From Trichomonas vaginalis G3 (taxonomy: Eukaryota; Parabasalia; Trichomonadida; Trichomonadidae), in the NCBI RefSeq assembly GCF_026262505.1, contig NC_067204.1, positions 25,141,300-25,205,299 on the forward strand: 64,000 nucleotides of DNA, in the 5' to 3' direction. Shown piece after piece: positions 28,663-39,155 of the stretch. The first letter of the stretch is position 1, and the number at the start of each line of letters is the position of its first letter. The notes under the pieces are model-generated. The model saw only the letters and a list, made by a program, of their open reading frames with translations. It had not been told where the DNA came from and searched no databases. The position numbers were made by a program, and so were the translations under genes.

Positions 28663-29346
28663 ATGGGTGCTGGAGCAAGCCGTAATAGGGAATTCAACGA
28701 TTCAAGCATAAAGAAGTTAGCTGAAGAGAAGTTAGTTGTTGATGCTAAATTTACAATCAAACAAATTAACGCCCTTAAAACTGTATATTTCAGACTTCGA
28801 GATTTAATCAATGAAAAAAGTGTACTAACAACGGAAGACTTTTCAGAAATTCTAGGTCTAGGTAGCCCTGAAATTGCACGACTAGTTTTCAATTTTTATA
28901 AAAAGAAAGATAAAAATCTTAACCCAACCATAACAGTTCCGAAATTTGATATGTTTGAAGAACGATACAATAACATTCTTGTTAGATCAGGAGAAGGACT
29001 TCCTCAATTTTCTGCATTTGTTTTGACAATCGCTCACCTTTGTACGAAAGATCCTGAGGAATCTATTAATGTATGCTTTGAACTGTATAGTAGAGATGGA
29101 GTCATGTATCAGGATCAATTTGTTGAAATTATCAAAGCATCTGTTACTAAATCATCATTAATGCCTAATTTTCCAAATGCTAAGATAGAAAAACTGTCAA
29201 ATCAGTTGTTTGATGAATACAATAATGATGGAAACCTTCAATTAGATCGAGACGAGTTTAGAGCCTTAGTTCACAATGCTCCTGGTATTATTGATTCAAT
29301 TCAGCCTAACATTGCTGCTTTAAACGATCCTGACTCCATTAACTGA
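28663..29346 (+). CDS. N-myristoylated EF-hand calcium-binding protein (NCS/calcineurin B/CBL-like)
   Basis: The 227-residue protein begins MGAGASRN, a classic N-myristoylation signal with Gly2 and Ser6, so membrane anchoring is likely. The helical pattern fits four paired EF-hands. The only loop close to canonical is near residue 190 (NNDGNLQLDRDE, flanked by FDEY and F), with Asn instead of Asp at position 1 and Leu at position 6. An earlier LYSRDGVMYQDQF loop (about residue 150) is degenerate. Such proteins act as calcium sensors or regulatory subunits; the closest groups are neuronal calcium sensors, calcineurin B homologues and plant CBLs. Which one cannot be told from the sequence alone. 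Confidence 0.75.
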   Translation: MGAGASRNREFNDSSIKKLAEEKLVVDAKFTIKQINALKTVYFRLRDLINEKSVLTTEDFSEILGLGSPEIARLVFNFYKKKDKNLNPTITVPKFDMFEERYNNILVRSGEGLPQFSAFVLTIAHLCTKDPEESINVCFELYSRDGVMYQDQFVEIIKASVTKSSLMPNFPNAKIEKLSNQLFDEYNNDGNLQLDRDEFRALVHNAPGIIDSIQPNIAALNDPDSIN

Positions 29347-29561
29347 AAAGATTCAAAAATTATTTTTGTTATTTTTTGTTTTTATGATCTTTTTGTAAAT
29401 GTTTTTGTATATTACTCGTGGTTAAATATACATTTTTCTAAAACATTATCTGATAAACAAAGATATCAAAAATTCAATTGATATTTTCCGATTTCATGTT
29501 CTTTTTTCCATAAACAATCAATATATTGATAATTTTTATATGTTTTGATTGTGTTTATTTA

Positions 29562-29570
29562 TCATTTTTT
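29562..29570 (+). promoter_or_regulatory. Initiator element of the TM9 gene
   Basis: TCATTTTTT directly abuts the ATG at 29571, giving a leader of about 7 bases. This fixes the start codon, since an initiator downstream of a more 5' start would be odd. Confidence 0.6.
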
Positions 29571-31361
29571 ATGTTTGTTTTATTTGAAAGTTTATCAGTT
29601 TCGAGAACTCAATTTCTCAAGCCATCACCAACAAGATATAAGTGGGATGATACAGTACTATTATATGCTGGACCTCTGAGATCGCCAACAAACTTGATTT
29701 CTTACGATTATACTTATAACGATCTATTTCCGCAGACAAAAATGATAGAGGAGAAAACTACTATTTTAGATCCCCTTATGGGAAGATCATTCATGAAAAT
29801 TCCTTTCAATTTAACACTCGGAAATAATGAAAGATGCAAAACATTTTCCAAAATGGAAATCAACCAATCTAAATATTCATATTACTACTACCTCATTGAA
29901 AACAACTATGAGAAATCACTAATTATTGATAATTTACCATTTTTATCAAGAAATTCCAAGAATGTTTCTGTTCCTAATTATGCAATTGGCTACATTGGTG
30001 TTTTAGATTCAAAGAATTTCGTTGATTCCAAAGAAATCCATTTAATTAATCATTTTGATTTTACAATTGTACTGAACCCCGAATCCAACAAGACATATAC
30101 CATTGCAGAAGCATATCTTAAACCTTATATTATTGATCCTTGCTCTAAAAACAATCCTTCCGCACTTGCAGATATGAAAGAAGATATAGTTTCATATTCT
30201 GTCGAATGGATTATACAGGAAAAGGCTCCACATAATAGATATTACAATGTTTATTCCAATTCTCGCACAATTTCAGGCTACAAATCTCATAATTATATTT
30301 TCTTAATAGAGTTCTTTATTATTGTTTTCTTCCCATTCTTGTTCACATACATTATCAAATACGATGTTTACTTCTACAAAAATGTCTTTTCTACCCTCGA
30401 CGAAGAAGTTGCTGGTTGGGAAGTGATTTCAGGCGATGTCTTCCGTATTCCAGACGAGATAACAAACTACTCATATTTCATTGCCCCTGGAATTCGATTT
30501 GGCCTTGATTTCCTTTTAATTTTCTCGATATGTATTTTTAATGTTGTTACACCTGCAAATACAGATCTGTTTTGGTTACTATTGTTAATAATCGACTTCA
30601 TATCATCGTTTATTGGTGGTTTTGTCTCAGGAGCGCACTTCAAACAGTTCAATGGAAAAGATTCTGACATTTTCCATATTTATGTTTCATCTGTTCCATC
30701 AGTAATTGTTTTTATCCCTATATTACTCATGAATTTGATATTTACAGCTGAACATGCAACATCATCTATCCAAATGTCGTTGTTTTTGTTTGGATCGTTA
30801 TTTATTGTTATTATTTCTGGCTGTTTCATGTATGTAGGAAGTATTTTTGGCTTCAAAGTTAAGAGACAAGAATATCCTCAAAGAATTAATTTAATTCCAA
30901 GACAAATTCCTCATTCAAAGCTTAAGTATATTATATTTGTTTGTGGCGGATTCCTTATTGCTCTTTCTTTGTATGTTTACCAATCTTCAGTCAAATCTGC
31001 AATATTCTGTGATTTGTCGTTATTCAAACTCTTCCCAGACCTTGCAGAAATGGCATTTGTTTTGATTTGCTCATCAATGGTCGTTACTGTTCTTTCTGTT
31101 TATTTAATTTTGAAATGTGAAGATTATTGGTGGTGGAAGTTCTCAATGTACACGTCATTACTTAGTGGTTTATTCTATATTATGTTTGATATGTACTTCT
31201 TCTTCAGAAAGATGTTGAAACTGTCTTTTTCAACAAAATTATTGTTCTTGATAATTACTTTCTCTTCTGGCGCCTTAGTATCTGTTATTTCGGCCGCTTT
31301 CGGATTTATTGCATCGTATTTTGCCATAAAATATATGTACACACAGTTTGATGGCAAATAA
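29571..31361 (+). CDS. Transmembrane 9 superfamily protein (nonaspanin, EMP70-like)
   Basis: A 596-residue membrane protein expected in Golgi or endosomes, where relatives help sort membrane cargo and support phagocytosis and adhesion. I start it at the ATG at 29571, next to an initiator. A short hydrophobic leader (MFVLFESLSVS) is followed by a lumenal domain with the family features IDNLPF, NHFDF and SYSVEW, then a first membrane span at about residue 245. A cytoplasmic-side block with DEEVAGWEVISGDVFRIP matches the DEExGWKxxHGDVFRPP signature. About eight further spans follow, ending FAIKYMYTQFDGK. The C-terminus keeps the KxD/KxE-like style of TM9 exit signals only loosely. Length and topology are normal for the family. 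Confidence 0.88.
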   Translation: MFVLFESLSVSRTQFLKPSPTRYKWDDTVLLYAGPLRSPTNLISYDYTYNDLFPQTKMIEEKTTILDPLMGRSFMKIPFNLTLGNNERCKTFSKMEINQSKYSYYYYLIENNYEKSLIIDNLPFLSRNSKNVSVPNYAIGYIGVLDSKNFVDSKEIHLINHFDFTIVLNPESNKTYTIAEAYLKPYIIDPCSKNNPSALADMKEDIVSYSVEWIIQEKAPHNRYYNVYSNSRTISGYKSHNYIFLIEFFIIVFFPFLFTYIIKYDVYFYKNVFSTLDEEVAGWEVISGDVFRIPDEITNYSYFIAPGIRFGLDFLLIFSICIFNVVTPANTDLFWLLLLIIDFISSFIGGFVSGAHFKQFNGKDSDIFHIYVSSVPSVIVFIPILLMNLIFTAEHATSSIQMSLFLFGSLFIVIISGCFMYVGSIFGFKVKRQEYPQRINLIPRQIPHSKLKYIIFVCGGFLIALSLYVYQSSVKSAIFCDLSLFKLFPDLAEMAFVLICSSMVVTVLSVYLILKCEDYWWWKFSMYTSLLSGLFYIMFDMYFFFRKMLKLSFSTKLLFLIITFSSGALVSVISAAFGFIASYFAIKYMYTQFDGK

Positions 31362-31496
31362 TAATCTTTATATTATTTAGATTGTATTGTTAAGATAAAA
31401 AATACGCTTAAAAATTATTTTATGTCATAATTTAACATAGATTCACAAGTAAAAAAGAAAAATTTAAAAAATTATATTTTATTAAAACATTATATT

Positions 31497-32921
31497 TTAA
31501 AATACATCTTCTTCCTCGCTTACAAAACGAGAAAGTAGATGCTTGACGCTTATTTCAATTCTTGGCGTTAATTTTTCTGGATCTTCCAAAATTGATTCCA
31601 ATCTGTCAACTATATCGTGTTCTAGTAGAGCGTTATTGACAAAGTCGGAATTCATCTTTTGTGATTCAAAAATATCAATAAGAAAACGAAAATCTTTTTC
31701 ATCTTCAGTTATACAAAGAATTTCTAAGTAATTATCAACTATATCATCTATAAATACTCTTTCAATGATCTTTGATGAGTTCAAATAGCAAATTTTTGCA
31801 AATAAAAATGCAATTTCTGTTTTTGATTGAAAAGTAGACTGTTGAAGTGTGTTTGCCATAAGTTCTGGTAGTTCAAGTGAATTAATAATATCTATACTTA
31901 CGATTCGTGATCTTCCTATGTAATTTGTCAAAAATATCAAAGCGTAAGGAGTAACATCAGGATGATTGCTTTCAATCATATCCTTAATGATGTTGAAATC
32001 AAATTTTTCAAGTAAATCAGATATTTTCTTTGTTTCTGATTGAGATAAAATTGATAAAATTGTTAAACAGATATTTGTGATTGCGACATCATGGCATTGA
32101 TGTATCAAATAGTCTAGGCATATGATGAATCTCTTTGGAATGTTAAAATCAAACTTCTTTATGTTATTTTTTGTAAAAATATAATAAAAGCACCAAACAA
32201 TGTTTGTTGAAACAGGACTCTCTTTCAAAATAGCTTCTGATAGATAGAACAATATTCTTTTTGGATCTTCAAACGAATCAATTGGTGTTTTTCTAAAAAT
32301 TGAAATTAATAAAAAGGAATAATGGAAAAACTTTTGATGATGTTTGTTCCAATAGTTAACATCCCCTAGTCTCTGTGCATATAGATATACAAAAGGCTTT
32401 GCAAAGACTTCAAAATAAGAAAATAAATTATAGAGCATAGGAATAATGCTTGATGATGCGGTCAAATCATCTTTCATACGCCATATAGTTACAATGTTAT
32501 CACTAACATTTGGATTTCCTCCTTGAAACAATTGACAAAATTTCACGCTATGATAAGTTAAATTTGTCATGAGATCAAATAAAAATAAGCTTTTTGACTC
32601 TTGTGCTTGAGAAGTATTAGTCAAAAATATCATGATTTGCTTCAATTTTACTCTAAAATTATTATAAATGAAGTCAATATCAGTACAATTGCTGTTTGAA
32701 TAGTGTTTTGTGAGTAGTAGCATCAAATCAATCATTGTTGTTGCATCATTTGAGAGGCAAGCTTGGTATAAGTTGATAAATGTATTTGCAATTTCAGATT
32801 TCGAGAGATTTATTACTTCCTCTTGAGCCTCTTCTTCATCTTGTTGGATTTCCATCAAACTCTGCCTCATTACATCTTTAAAATTGATACTTGTAAATTT
32901 AAATATTTCTTCTTTTTCCAT
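31497..32921 (-). CDS. Armadillo-like helical repeat protein
   Basis: 474 residues made of repeating helix triplets, with an acidic N-terminus (EIQQDEEEAQEE at about residues 24-35) and an acidic end (VSEEEDVF). The layout loosely recalls importin-alpha, with a short N-terminal segment, about ten ARM-like repeats and an acidic tail. But the Trp/Asn ladder that binds nuclear localisation signals and a basic importin-beta-binding segment are not recognisable. It could be a divergent karyopherin-alpha or simply a scaffold. It converges with the TM9 gene (135 bp between stop codons). Confidence 0.65.
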   Translation of the reverse strand: MEKEEIFKFTSINFKDVMRQSLMEIQQDEEEAQEEVINLSKSEIANTFINLYQACLSNDATTMIDLMLLLTKHYSNSNCTDIDFIYNNFRVKLKQIMIFLTNTSQAQESKSLFLFDLMTNLTYHSVKFCQLFQGGNPNVSDNIVTIWRMKDDLTASSSIIPMLYNLFSYFEVFAKPFVYLYAQRLGDVNYWNKHHQKFFHYSFLLISIFRKTPIDSFEDPKRILFYLSEAILKESPVSTNIVWCFYYIFTKNNIKKFDFNIPKRFIICLDYLIHQCHDVAITNICLTILSILSQSETKKISDLLEKFDFNIIKDMIESNHPDVTPYALIFLTNYIGRSRIVSIDIINSLELPELMANTLQQSTFQSKTEIAFLFAKICYLNSSKIIERVFIDDIVDNYLEILCITEDEKDFRFLIDIFESQKMNSDFVNNALLEHDIVDRLESILEDPEKLTPRIEISVKHLLSRFVSEEEDVF

Positions 32922-32988
32922 TTATAATTAAAAAAAAGTTTATAAAAGGTTATATATATATAAAAATGTTTAGAGATCAGACAAAAAA

Positions 32989-35883
32989 TCATTTACCAGC
33001 CAAGCCCGCTGCGATGGATAATTTTGGTCCATCTGCTGGTTTGTTCTCTTCAATATCTTTTTCTACTTTTCCGAGAGCTCCTGCTATAGAAAGATTTGGC
33101 TTTGGCTCTTCAGGCTTTTTCTCTTCAGCAGCCTTATCAAGTGCACCTTCCAATGTCAAGTCTGGTGCTGCAGCAGCTTCTTCAGCCTCCTTCTTCTCTT
33201 CCTCCGCCTTAGATTCAGCGGCTCTTTCGAGAGAAGCGCCGATACCACCGAGGAGTGATGTCTTTGGCTTTTCTTCTTCCTTCTTTTCTTCTTCAGCCTT
33301 AGATTCAGCAGCCTTATCAAGGGCGGCGCCAATTCCACCGAGAAGAGAAGTCTTTGGTTGTTCTGCTTCCTTCTTCTCTTCTTCCTCCTTCTTTGCTGCT
33401 TCTTCAGCTTCCTTCTTTTCTTCCTCAGCCTTTGTATCAGCCGCTCTCTCAATAGCCTCGTTAACTTGGCCCTGGACATTGAGTGGCTTTTCTTCAGCTT
33501 CCTTCTTTTCTTCTTCAGCCTTTTCATCAGCCGCTCTTTCTAAGGCTTCATTGATTTCGCCCTGGACATTGAGTGGCTTTTCTTCTTCCTTTGGTGGTTC
33601 ATATGCAGCATCTTCAATTGCATCCTTGATGTCTAATTTCTCTTCTGGCTTTCCTTCTTCATCTTTGACGATTGCGTCTTCAGCCTTTTCTGCTGCATCT
33701 TGCATTTTACCAGCAATATCGAGTTCTCTCATCTTTGCTTCTTCTTCGGCCTTCTTCTTTGCAGCTTCCTTTTCTTCAGCTTTCTTTCTAGCGGCTTCTT
33801 CCTCTTCCGCCTTCTTCTTAGCTGCCTCTTCCTCGGCCTTCTTCTTTGCCTCTTCTTCAGCTTTCTTCTTTGCTTCTTCTTCGGCCTTCTTCTTGGCTTC
33901 TTCCTCTTCTGCCTGGCGCTTCTCCTCTTCTTCCTTCTCCTTCTTGGCGCGTTCTGCTGCTTCATCGAGTTTGCCCTTGAGAGAAAGTCCGCCCTTTTCT
34001 TCAGCTGCTTCCTTCTTCTCTTCCTCGGCCTTTTCATCCTTGGCGCGTTCAACGGCTTCTCCGACTTCTCCTGCAAGAGAAAGAGACTTCTCTTGTGGCT
34101 GTTCTGCTGGCTGAGCTGCCTTTTCTGCTGCTTCCTTTTCTGCTTCTGCCTGCTGTTGCTGTTCTTCGTCGCCACCGATGATGACACGCTTTTCTTCTGT
34201 GCCTTGGTCGATCTTGCCTTCGAGAGCGTTCTGGAACTCCTTCTCGATCTGTGCTGGATCGAATGGTGTCTCTGCAGCCTTTCCTTCGTCCTTGTTTGCC
34301 TGTGACTGGGCCTGTTTGTTTCTCATCTTCTGTTCCTTGAGATACTGATCGTAGTTCTTGACTCTCTTAGCTTCTCTGCTGAGCATGGACATGAAGTTCG
34401 ACTTCTCGTTCGCGTTGAGTGGCTGTCTGAGGCTCTCGTTGAGCTGGAGAAGCATGGCTGTGCCGTTTGCGCTGCCGGCAACGATGAGTTCACCGGAGTT
34501 ATCGACGGCCATTGTGCGGATAGCGCTGTCTGAGGCTTGGATGCTGCAGACAGGTGCTGTGAGGGAAAGATTGATATCCCAAGCTTCGATTGTTCCGACG
34601 TTGTTGGCTGTAAAGATGACGGATGTTCTGCCGTTGCCCCAAACAGCGTTTGTAAGGTAGCGTGGTTGGGAAGGAAGGCAGATAAGAGGTGTCTTGTTGT
34701 CTTCTGTGTAAACTCTGACTGTCCAGTCGGAGGCTGTAAGGAAGTACTTTGTTTCTGTTGGATGACGACGAACAGAGTAGATTGGACCGTAGTGGTTTGA
34801 ATATACGCCTGAAATACGCTGGCTTGGATCAGAAGCCTTACGGTTAACCATCATGACGAGGCCTTCGTTTGTGCCAACCATGTACTTTGTTGGGACACCT
34901 GTATGGTAATCGATAGCTGTACCGCCAAATGGAGGAGCAAAGCCTTGTGGAAGAAGATCTTGGTTCGGCTCGAGCTGAACAACTTCTATTGGCTTTGTTT
35001 CCTTACGTGTGTCCCATGTCATTGTTGTGCCGTCTAATGAAGTAGATACGCACTCGAATGCAGTCTTGGATGAGATCCATTTGACTGAGTGGACAGCTCC
35101 GCGGTGGGAGTGCTCGATGGCGCTTGTCCAAATTGGAACAGAGCCTGATCTAACATCCCAAAGAGAAATTGTACCGTGGGCCATACCACCAACAAGGAAG
35201 TTGTAATCCTTAGCGTTGTATTCGAGGCAGAGAAGTGGTGACGGTGGATGAATTTCCATTTCTGGAACGCTGATGCAATCAAGGTTATAAATGAAGCTTT
35301 CGTAATGAGCATTTGGATTTGTAAGGTCATTTGGTGTATAGCATATTGCGATGCGCTTTGTGGACTGTGTATCTTGCCATGAAAGAGAAGAAACATATCT
35401 ATCTGGGAACTTATCGCGAATGATAGAAAGTGTTGCAATTGATGGATCTTGGATAGCTGTAGGAGCTTGTAAATGTGGGAAGTGATCTGTAAAGAGGTCG
35501 ATAGAGTTGTTTAATTTGGCTGTAGCTTCAACCTGGGCAGCAAGCTCTCTAATTTGCTTGACAGTGTTTGGATATCTGTCAACTCTGTTTCTATGATTCT
35601 TGCAAGAGCTTGGATCCGTTGGATCAACGCCTGGTGGCCATGAGCCTTCTGTATGAACAACTTCTTGCTGTTTAATTTGCGTAACTTCTGTATTTATTGT
35701 GTGCTGTGAATATGTTAATGCAGTTTGTGTTTCGACTGTGAATGGGTTAATATCTGCAAAATTAGCACGAAGTTTTGGATCTGGAGGAATTGCAAAGACG
35801 GATTTTGTGGACACTTCCACGTTGAGTGGACGGCCGAAGTGGCTACGCCACGTCTTGTACGTGAATGTATCAGAGTTCGACAT
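32989..35883 (-). CDS. Axonemal outer-arm dynein intermediate chain 2 (DNAI2/IC69-like) with long charged tail
   Basis: The first 530 residues match the outer dynein arm intermediate chain needed for flagellar beating. The N-terminal signature (YKTWRSHFGRPLNVEV, HTEGSWPPGVDP, NNSIDLFTDHFPHLQ) precedes about six WD40 repeats (residues about 165-495, for example GTISLWDVRSG, GTTMTWDTR, GTIEAWDINL). After residue 530 comes a tail of about 430 residues not usual in the family: Glu/Lys/Ala-rich, with a continuous AEEEAKKK helix (about residues 660-730), and imperfect units of the type LxxxGxIGAALDKAAESKAEEEKKEEE near the end. Codon use is more GC-rich than in neighbours, consistent with high expression. 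The gene start is preceded by an AACGGTT palindrome. Confidence 0.9.
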   Translation of the reverse strand: MSNSDTFTYKTWRSHFGRPLNVEVSTKSVFAIPPDPKLRANFADINPFTVETQTALTYSQHTINTEVTQIKQQEVVHTEGSWPPGVDPTDPSSCKNHRNRVDRYPNTVKQIRELAAQVEATAKLNNSIDLFTDHFPHLQAPTAIQDPSIATLSIIRDKFPDRYVSSLSWQDTQSTKRIAICYTPNDLTNPNAHYESFIYNLDCISVPEMEIHPPSPLLCLEYNAKDYNFLVGGMAHGTISLWDVRSGSVPIWTSAIEHSHRGAVHSVKWISSKTAFECVSTSLDGTTMTWDTRKETKPIEVVQLEPNQDLLPQGFAPPFGGTAIDYHTGVPTKYMVGTNEGLVMMVNRKASDPSQRISGVYSNHYGPIYSVRRHPTETKYFLTASDWTVRVYTEDNKTPLICLPSQPRYLTNAVWGNGRTSVIFTANNVGTIEAWDINLSLTAPVCSIQASDSAIRTMAVDNSGELIVAGSANGTAMLLQLNESLRQPLNANEKSNFMSMLSREAKRVKNYDQYLKEQKMRNKQAQSQANKDEGKAAETPFDPAQIEKEFQNALEGKIDQGTEEKRVIIGGDEEQQQQAEAEKEAAEKAAQPAEQPQEKSLSLAGEVGEAVERAKDEKAEEEKKEAAEEKGGLSLKGKLDEAAERAKKEKEEEEKRQAEEEEAKKKAEEEAKKKAEEEAKKKAEEEAAKKKAEEEEAARKKAEEKEAAKKKAEEEAKMRELDIAGKMQDAAEKAEDAIVKDEEGKPEEKLDIKDAIEDAAYEPPKEEEKPLNVQGEINEALERAADEKAEEEKKEAEEKPLNVQGQVNEAIERAADTKAEEEKKEAEEAAKKEEEEKKEAEQPKTSLLGGIGAALDKAAESKAEEEKKEEEKPKTSLLGGIGASLERAAESKAEEEKKEAEEAAAAPDLTLEGALDKAAEEKKPEEPKPNLSIAGALGKVEKDIEENKPADGPKLSIAAGLAGK

Positions 35884-35893
35884 GGGAATATGT

Positions 35894-35909
35894 AACGGTT
35901 GAAACCGTT
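35894..35909 (-). promoter_or_regulatory. Palindromic Myb-type box before dynein IC2
   Basis: AACGGTT and AACCGTT face each other with a 2-base gap, 11 bases before the ATG at 35883. The core fits the general Myb consensus YAACKG. The same AACGGTT lies 9-15 bases before the TMEM50-like gene start at 39623. Confidence 0.45.
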
Positions 35910-36685
35910 TTTATTTGTATTGATATACGTTTTTTGGATGTTTCAAGTGCTACTTTATTTTTGGATTCGTTAGTATTCGATTTTTATAACGAGCACGAGC
36001 TACTTTCTCAAATGATCTTAGATTTAACTCAAAAACACATGTGAAGAAATGAATCTTCAAATTCGAAACTTAGAATTTGATTATGGTCTTTCCAATATCA
36101 TAGGCATAGTTCATGGGTATAATATATTACTAACAAATGAGAAAACTTAAAAATTAGAAATATAACGATTTTTATTGGTCTTTGAAAATAAGAGAATTTG
36201 AATGTTCTAACTATCTATCTTGGTATATTTCATGGTGGAACAGAATATTATTAGAGTTTGAATGTTTAATGAAATAGATATAACAGAATTTGTGCTGATC
36301 TTATTGCTGACCTTAATTTTATGCCATCTTAAAAGTATAAATTCATAATTCATGGCATGGCTAATAGAATGAATATGGAAAATAGGTTGAATAAAGTGTA
36401 TTTGAAATTTTATAAAATATTAAGTCTCAAGCAACTAAATTTCGATTGCATGCTAATTTGGTTGTTCACATCTAGATTCCAAAAGTATAATCATCAGGGG
36501 TAGTTAAGATAAAAAAGATGACGAAAATCGTGTTTTCTTTTGAATTTTTTGATCATCATTCAATTTAACGTCCACTAAATTTTAATAAAATTTATTGAGC
36601 TAAAAATATGATAATTGTGTTCCGCTTCATTCCATTATTAAATAATTATTATTAATTTCAAAATAATTTTTCAATTTATAAAAAA
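35910..36685. other. AT-rich divergent intergenic region
   Basis: About 780 bases between the divergently transcribed dynein and basic-protein genes. Apart from the palindrome next to the dynein start, I see no gene or repeat in it. Confidence 0.5.
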
Positions 36686-38656
36686 ATGCTTCCGATCATT
36701 GTAATGGTTCCAAAAGGACAACCTCTTGGTCTGAAGCACATTGATTACTCAATCCCTCCATCAAACAAATCTTACACTCGAAAAAGACAACTTCCTTTCT
36801 ATGATTCTTCGGATATCGAAATAGATTTTGATGAAGAAGAAGCAAAAATCCTTGAAAAGGAACTTACTCCGCCACCTCCTCCACCAGAGAAGAAAAAATC
36901 GCATAGATCTGATAGTAGTTCTCGAAGTGTACGATCTCAAAGTTCAAAACACTCTAAAAAATCACTTGAATCTGAAAGCCCAGCTCAAAAGCCAAAATTA
37001 ATATACGATAGTATGTCAGTTACATCCGCAAAAACAGTTTCAAGTAGACAATACAATGGACCTTCTGTTTTCTCATCTGACAAAACGCATACAAAAGTAT
37101 ATAAGCAGCAAGTGGCAGAGGATGTTGAAGAAGTAGCGTCTCTAAGAAAGAAACGCGCAAGTTCTGTTAAAAATATTCCAATGACTTATGATCCAGAATC
37201 AAAACCTGCGTCATTAAGCGCTAAACTTAATAGACTAAAAGATAAAACAGCAGAATCTGAAGCAGGACGTCGTCATAAAAGTTCAAGTAAAAATAATCAA
37301 CAGTTAGCATCGAAATCGCCTGAGAAAACTGAAAATAAAGATTCCTCTAAAAATACGAAATCAGAAGTACCAAAAATGTCGAATTTAAATACTCAAGATC
37401 CAAATACTCAGGAATATGTTCCTGGATCAGTCGCACCACTTAGGAGAAGATCTAGGGCATCTTCAGTTCGTTCAACTGCATCTTCAAAGAAAAACGATCA
37501 AAATAGCGAAATTCCTAAGGTAGAATTTAATACAATACAACCAGAAGAACCTCCAGCAAGAAGAAAACGATCATCTAGTTCTACTTCCCGTAAAAAGACA
37601 GAAAATCCACAAAATAATCAGGAAAATACTAATATTATTTCAAGAGATATTACTATAGACTCCGAAAAATCAAGTACACCCAGATCAGCTCGTACAAAGA
37701 AGATTAAATCACCAGAAAATGATAAAAAAGCTGAAATTCCAAATGATCATCCAATTTCAGAAATTCCGCCAACTCAGAGGAGAAGAAGACGTTCTAGTTC
37801 CATCAAACCAGAAAATTCTAAAGAGCAGCAAATGCCAGAAGTTCAATCTGAATCTCCTAAGAGAAAACAACATTCCAAAGACTTGGCTGGCTCTCAGACT
37901 TCATCGCCACAAAATTCCCCTACTCGTAGAGTTAAAAAAGTCCTTAAACAACCAGAACCAGAAATTATTAAAACCGTTGAACCCGAGAAACCACATAGAA
38001 AGCGCAAAGATAACTCCCCTATACAGACAATTGACCCAGATTATGAACCAGATATTCCTAAAGTTAATATTAGAAGATCTAGGAATTCTAAGACAAATGT
38101 CCCTCCACTGGATGCAGCTCCTGTAGAAAAACCATTAGTAATTCAACCAAGAAAGCGCAGACGTTCAAGTACAACTTCAACTCAAGAATTATCTCAAAAT
38201 TCTCCAAAACCAGTTGAAGAAAAATCACCAAAACAGGAGTCAACAGAACCAAAATCACCCTCTAGTTCTCATTCAAAGCGCTCCCTTAAGAAGAAACAAG
38301 TTAATTCACCTGATCAAGAGCAAAAACAAGATTCTAAAGCAACCAAGTTGGAACTTGCTGCTCCAGAACATCAGATCAGTATTCCTGTTACTCCTACACC
38401 TCCTCCAGAGTTAGATGTTTCTCCTTCAACAACAATTGTCGTTGTAACGAACAAGGAGGATAAAAAAGAAAAGGTTCCTGCTCCAGAGTTAGCAACAATG
38501 TCCACAAGCCCTGCTTTGCAAAAATCTGTTGAAGAATCTGAAGAGGAAGAAGAAACACCTTACGTAAACCCATATGATGAGCTTTGTAAAGGTCCTAGAC
38601 CAAGACGTATCTCTGCTGATGATTTGTTCTTTGCAATTCTTGACGACTCGGATTAA
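36686..38656 (+). CDS. Disordered basic Ser/Arg/Pro-rich protein
   Basis: 656 residues with little order. The N-terminal 40 residues (MLPIIVMVPKGQPLG...) look folded or conserved. After that there are repeated basic-serine clusters (RRRSRASSVRSTASS, RRKRSSSSTSRKK, RRRRRSSSIKPE, RKRRRSSTTSTQ) separated by acidic and Pro-rich linkers, roughly one every 45-60 residues. The C-terminus is acidic, then ISADDLFFAILDDSD. Such clusters act as nuclear localisation and phosphorylation sites, so a nuclear or chromatin-associated role is plausible. I do not recognise a named family. Confidence 0.75.
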   Translation: MLPIIVMVPKGQPLGLKHIDYSIPPSNKSYTRKRQLPFYDSSDIEIDFDEEEAKILEKELTPPPPPPEKKKSHRSDSSSRSVRSQSSKHSKKSLESESPAQKPKLIYDSMSVTSAKTVSSRQYNGPSVFSSDKTHTKVYKQQVAEDVEEVASLRKKRASSVKNIPMTYDPESKPASLSAKLNRLKDKTAESEAGRRHKSSSKNNQQLASKSPEKTENKDSSKNTKSEVPKMSNLNTQDPNTQEYVPGSVAPLRRRSRASSVRSTASSKKNDQNSEIPKVEFNTIQPEEPPARRKRSSSSTSRKKTENPQNNQENTNIISRDITIDSEKSSTPRSARTKKIKSPENDKKAEIPNDHPISEIPPTQRRRRRSSSIKPENSKEQQMPEVQSESPKRKQHSKDLAGSQTSSPQNSPTRRVKKVLKQPEPEIIKTVEPEKPHRKRKDNSPIQTIDPDYEPDIPKVNIRRSRNSKTNVPPLDAAPVEKPLVIQPRKRRRSSTTSTQELSQNSPKPVEEKSPKQESTEPKSPSSSHSKRSLKKKQVNSPDQEQKQDSKATKLELAAPEHQISIPVTPTPPPELDVSPSTTIVVVTNKEDKKEKVPAPELATMSTSPALQKSVEESEEEEETPYVNPYDELCKGPRPRRISADDLFFAILDDSD

Positions 38657-39155
38657 TTTTATTATTTTGTTTTTTATTTATGTTTTTTAAATATTATTTG
38701 CTAAAATGTTTCGATAACTGTCATTTCAAACGTGTTTCAAGGTACAACTTCATAATTATATCATTTCAAACTTAAAAATATAGTTCGGAATGTAATTTTG
38801 AAGAATGATCACTTTCTAAATTCTTTTTTATGAGAAGTTCACCAACACGAATCACTGAAATTTCATTCAATAAAAGTTGGATATTTATTTTGTACGCATT
38901 GTCAGGCCAGAAGTGTTTGAAATGCTTGTTTCACCTTGAGATCATGGGATCCTAGCGGTTGAATTTGCTGTAATGTAAATTGAATCTAAATCTAATATTT
39001 CATAAAGAGAGTTGTACTCTAGGGAATAGGATTCTGGTTTTTAAAAATATTTTGTTAGTATTTTTAGTTTAAATTTTTAAAGTTTAGAAGGTAAACAATT
39101 TAAATATAAGTATGCGTTTATGAAATATATATATAATAAAAAAGATTTCAGCAAT
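38657..39155. other. AT-rich convergent spacer
   Basis: 500 bases between two convergent genes. I see no gene or structured repeat here; a few ATTTCAAAC repeats near 38730-38770 are not obviously meaningful. Confidence 0.5.

Noticed and set aside
32966-34305. Long plus-strand Ser/Ala/Phe- and Leu/Phe-rich frames
   Set aside because: They are complements of the GAA/AAG-rich dynein tail and have no independent support.
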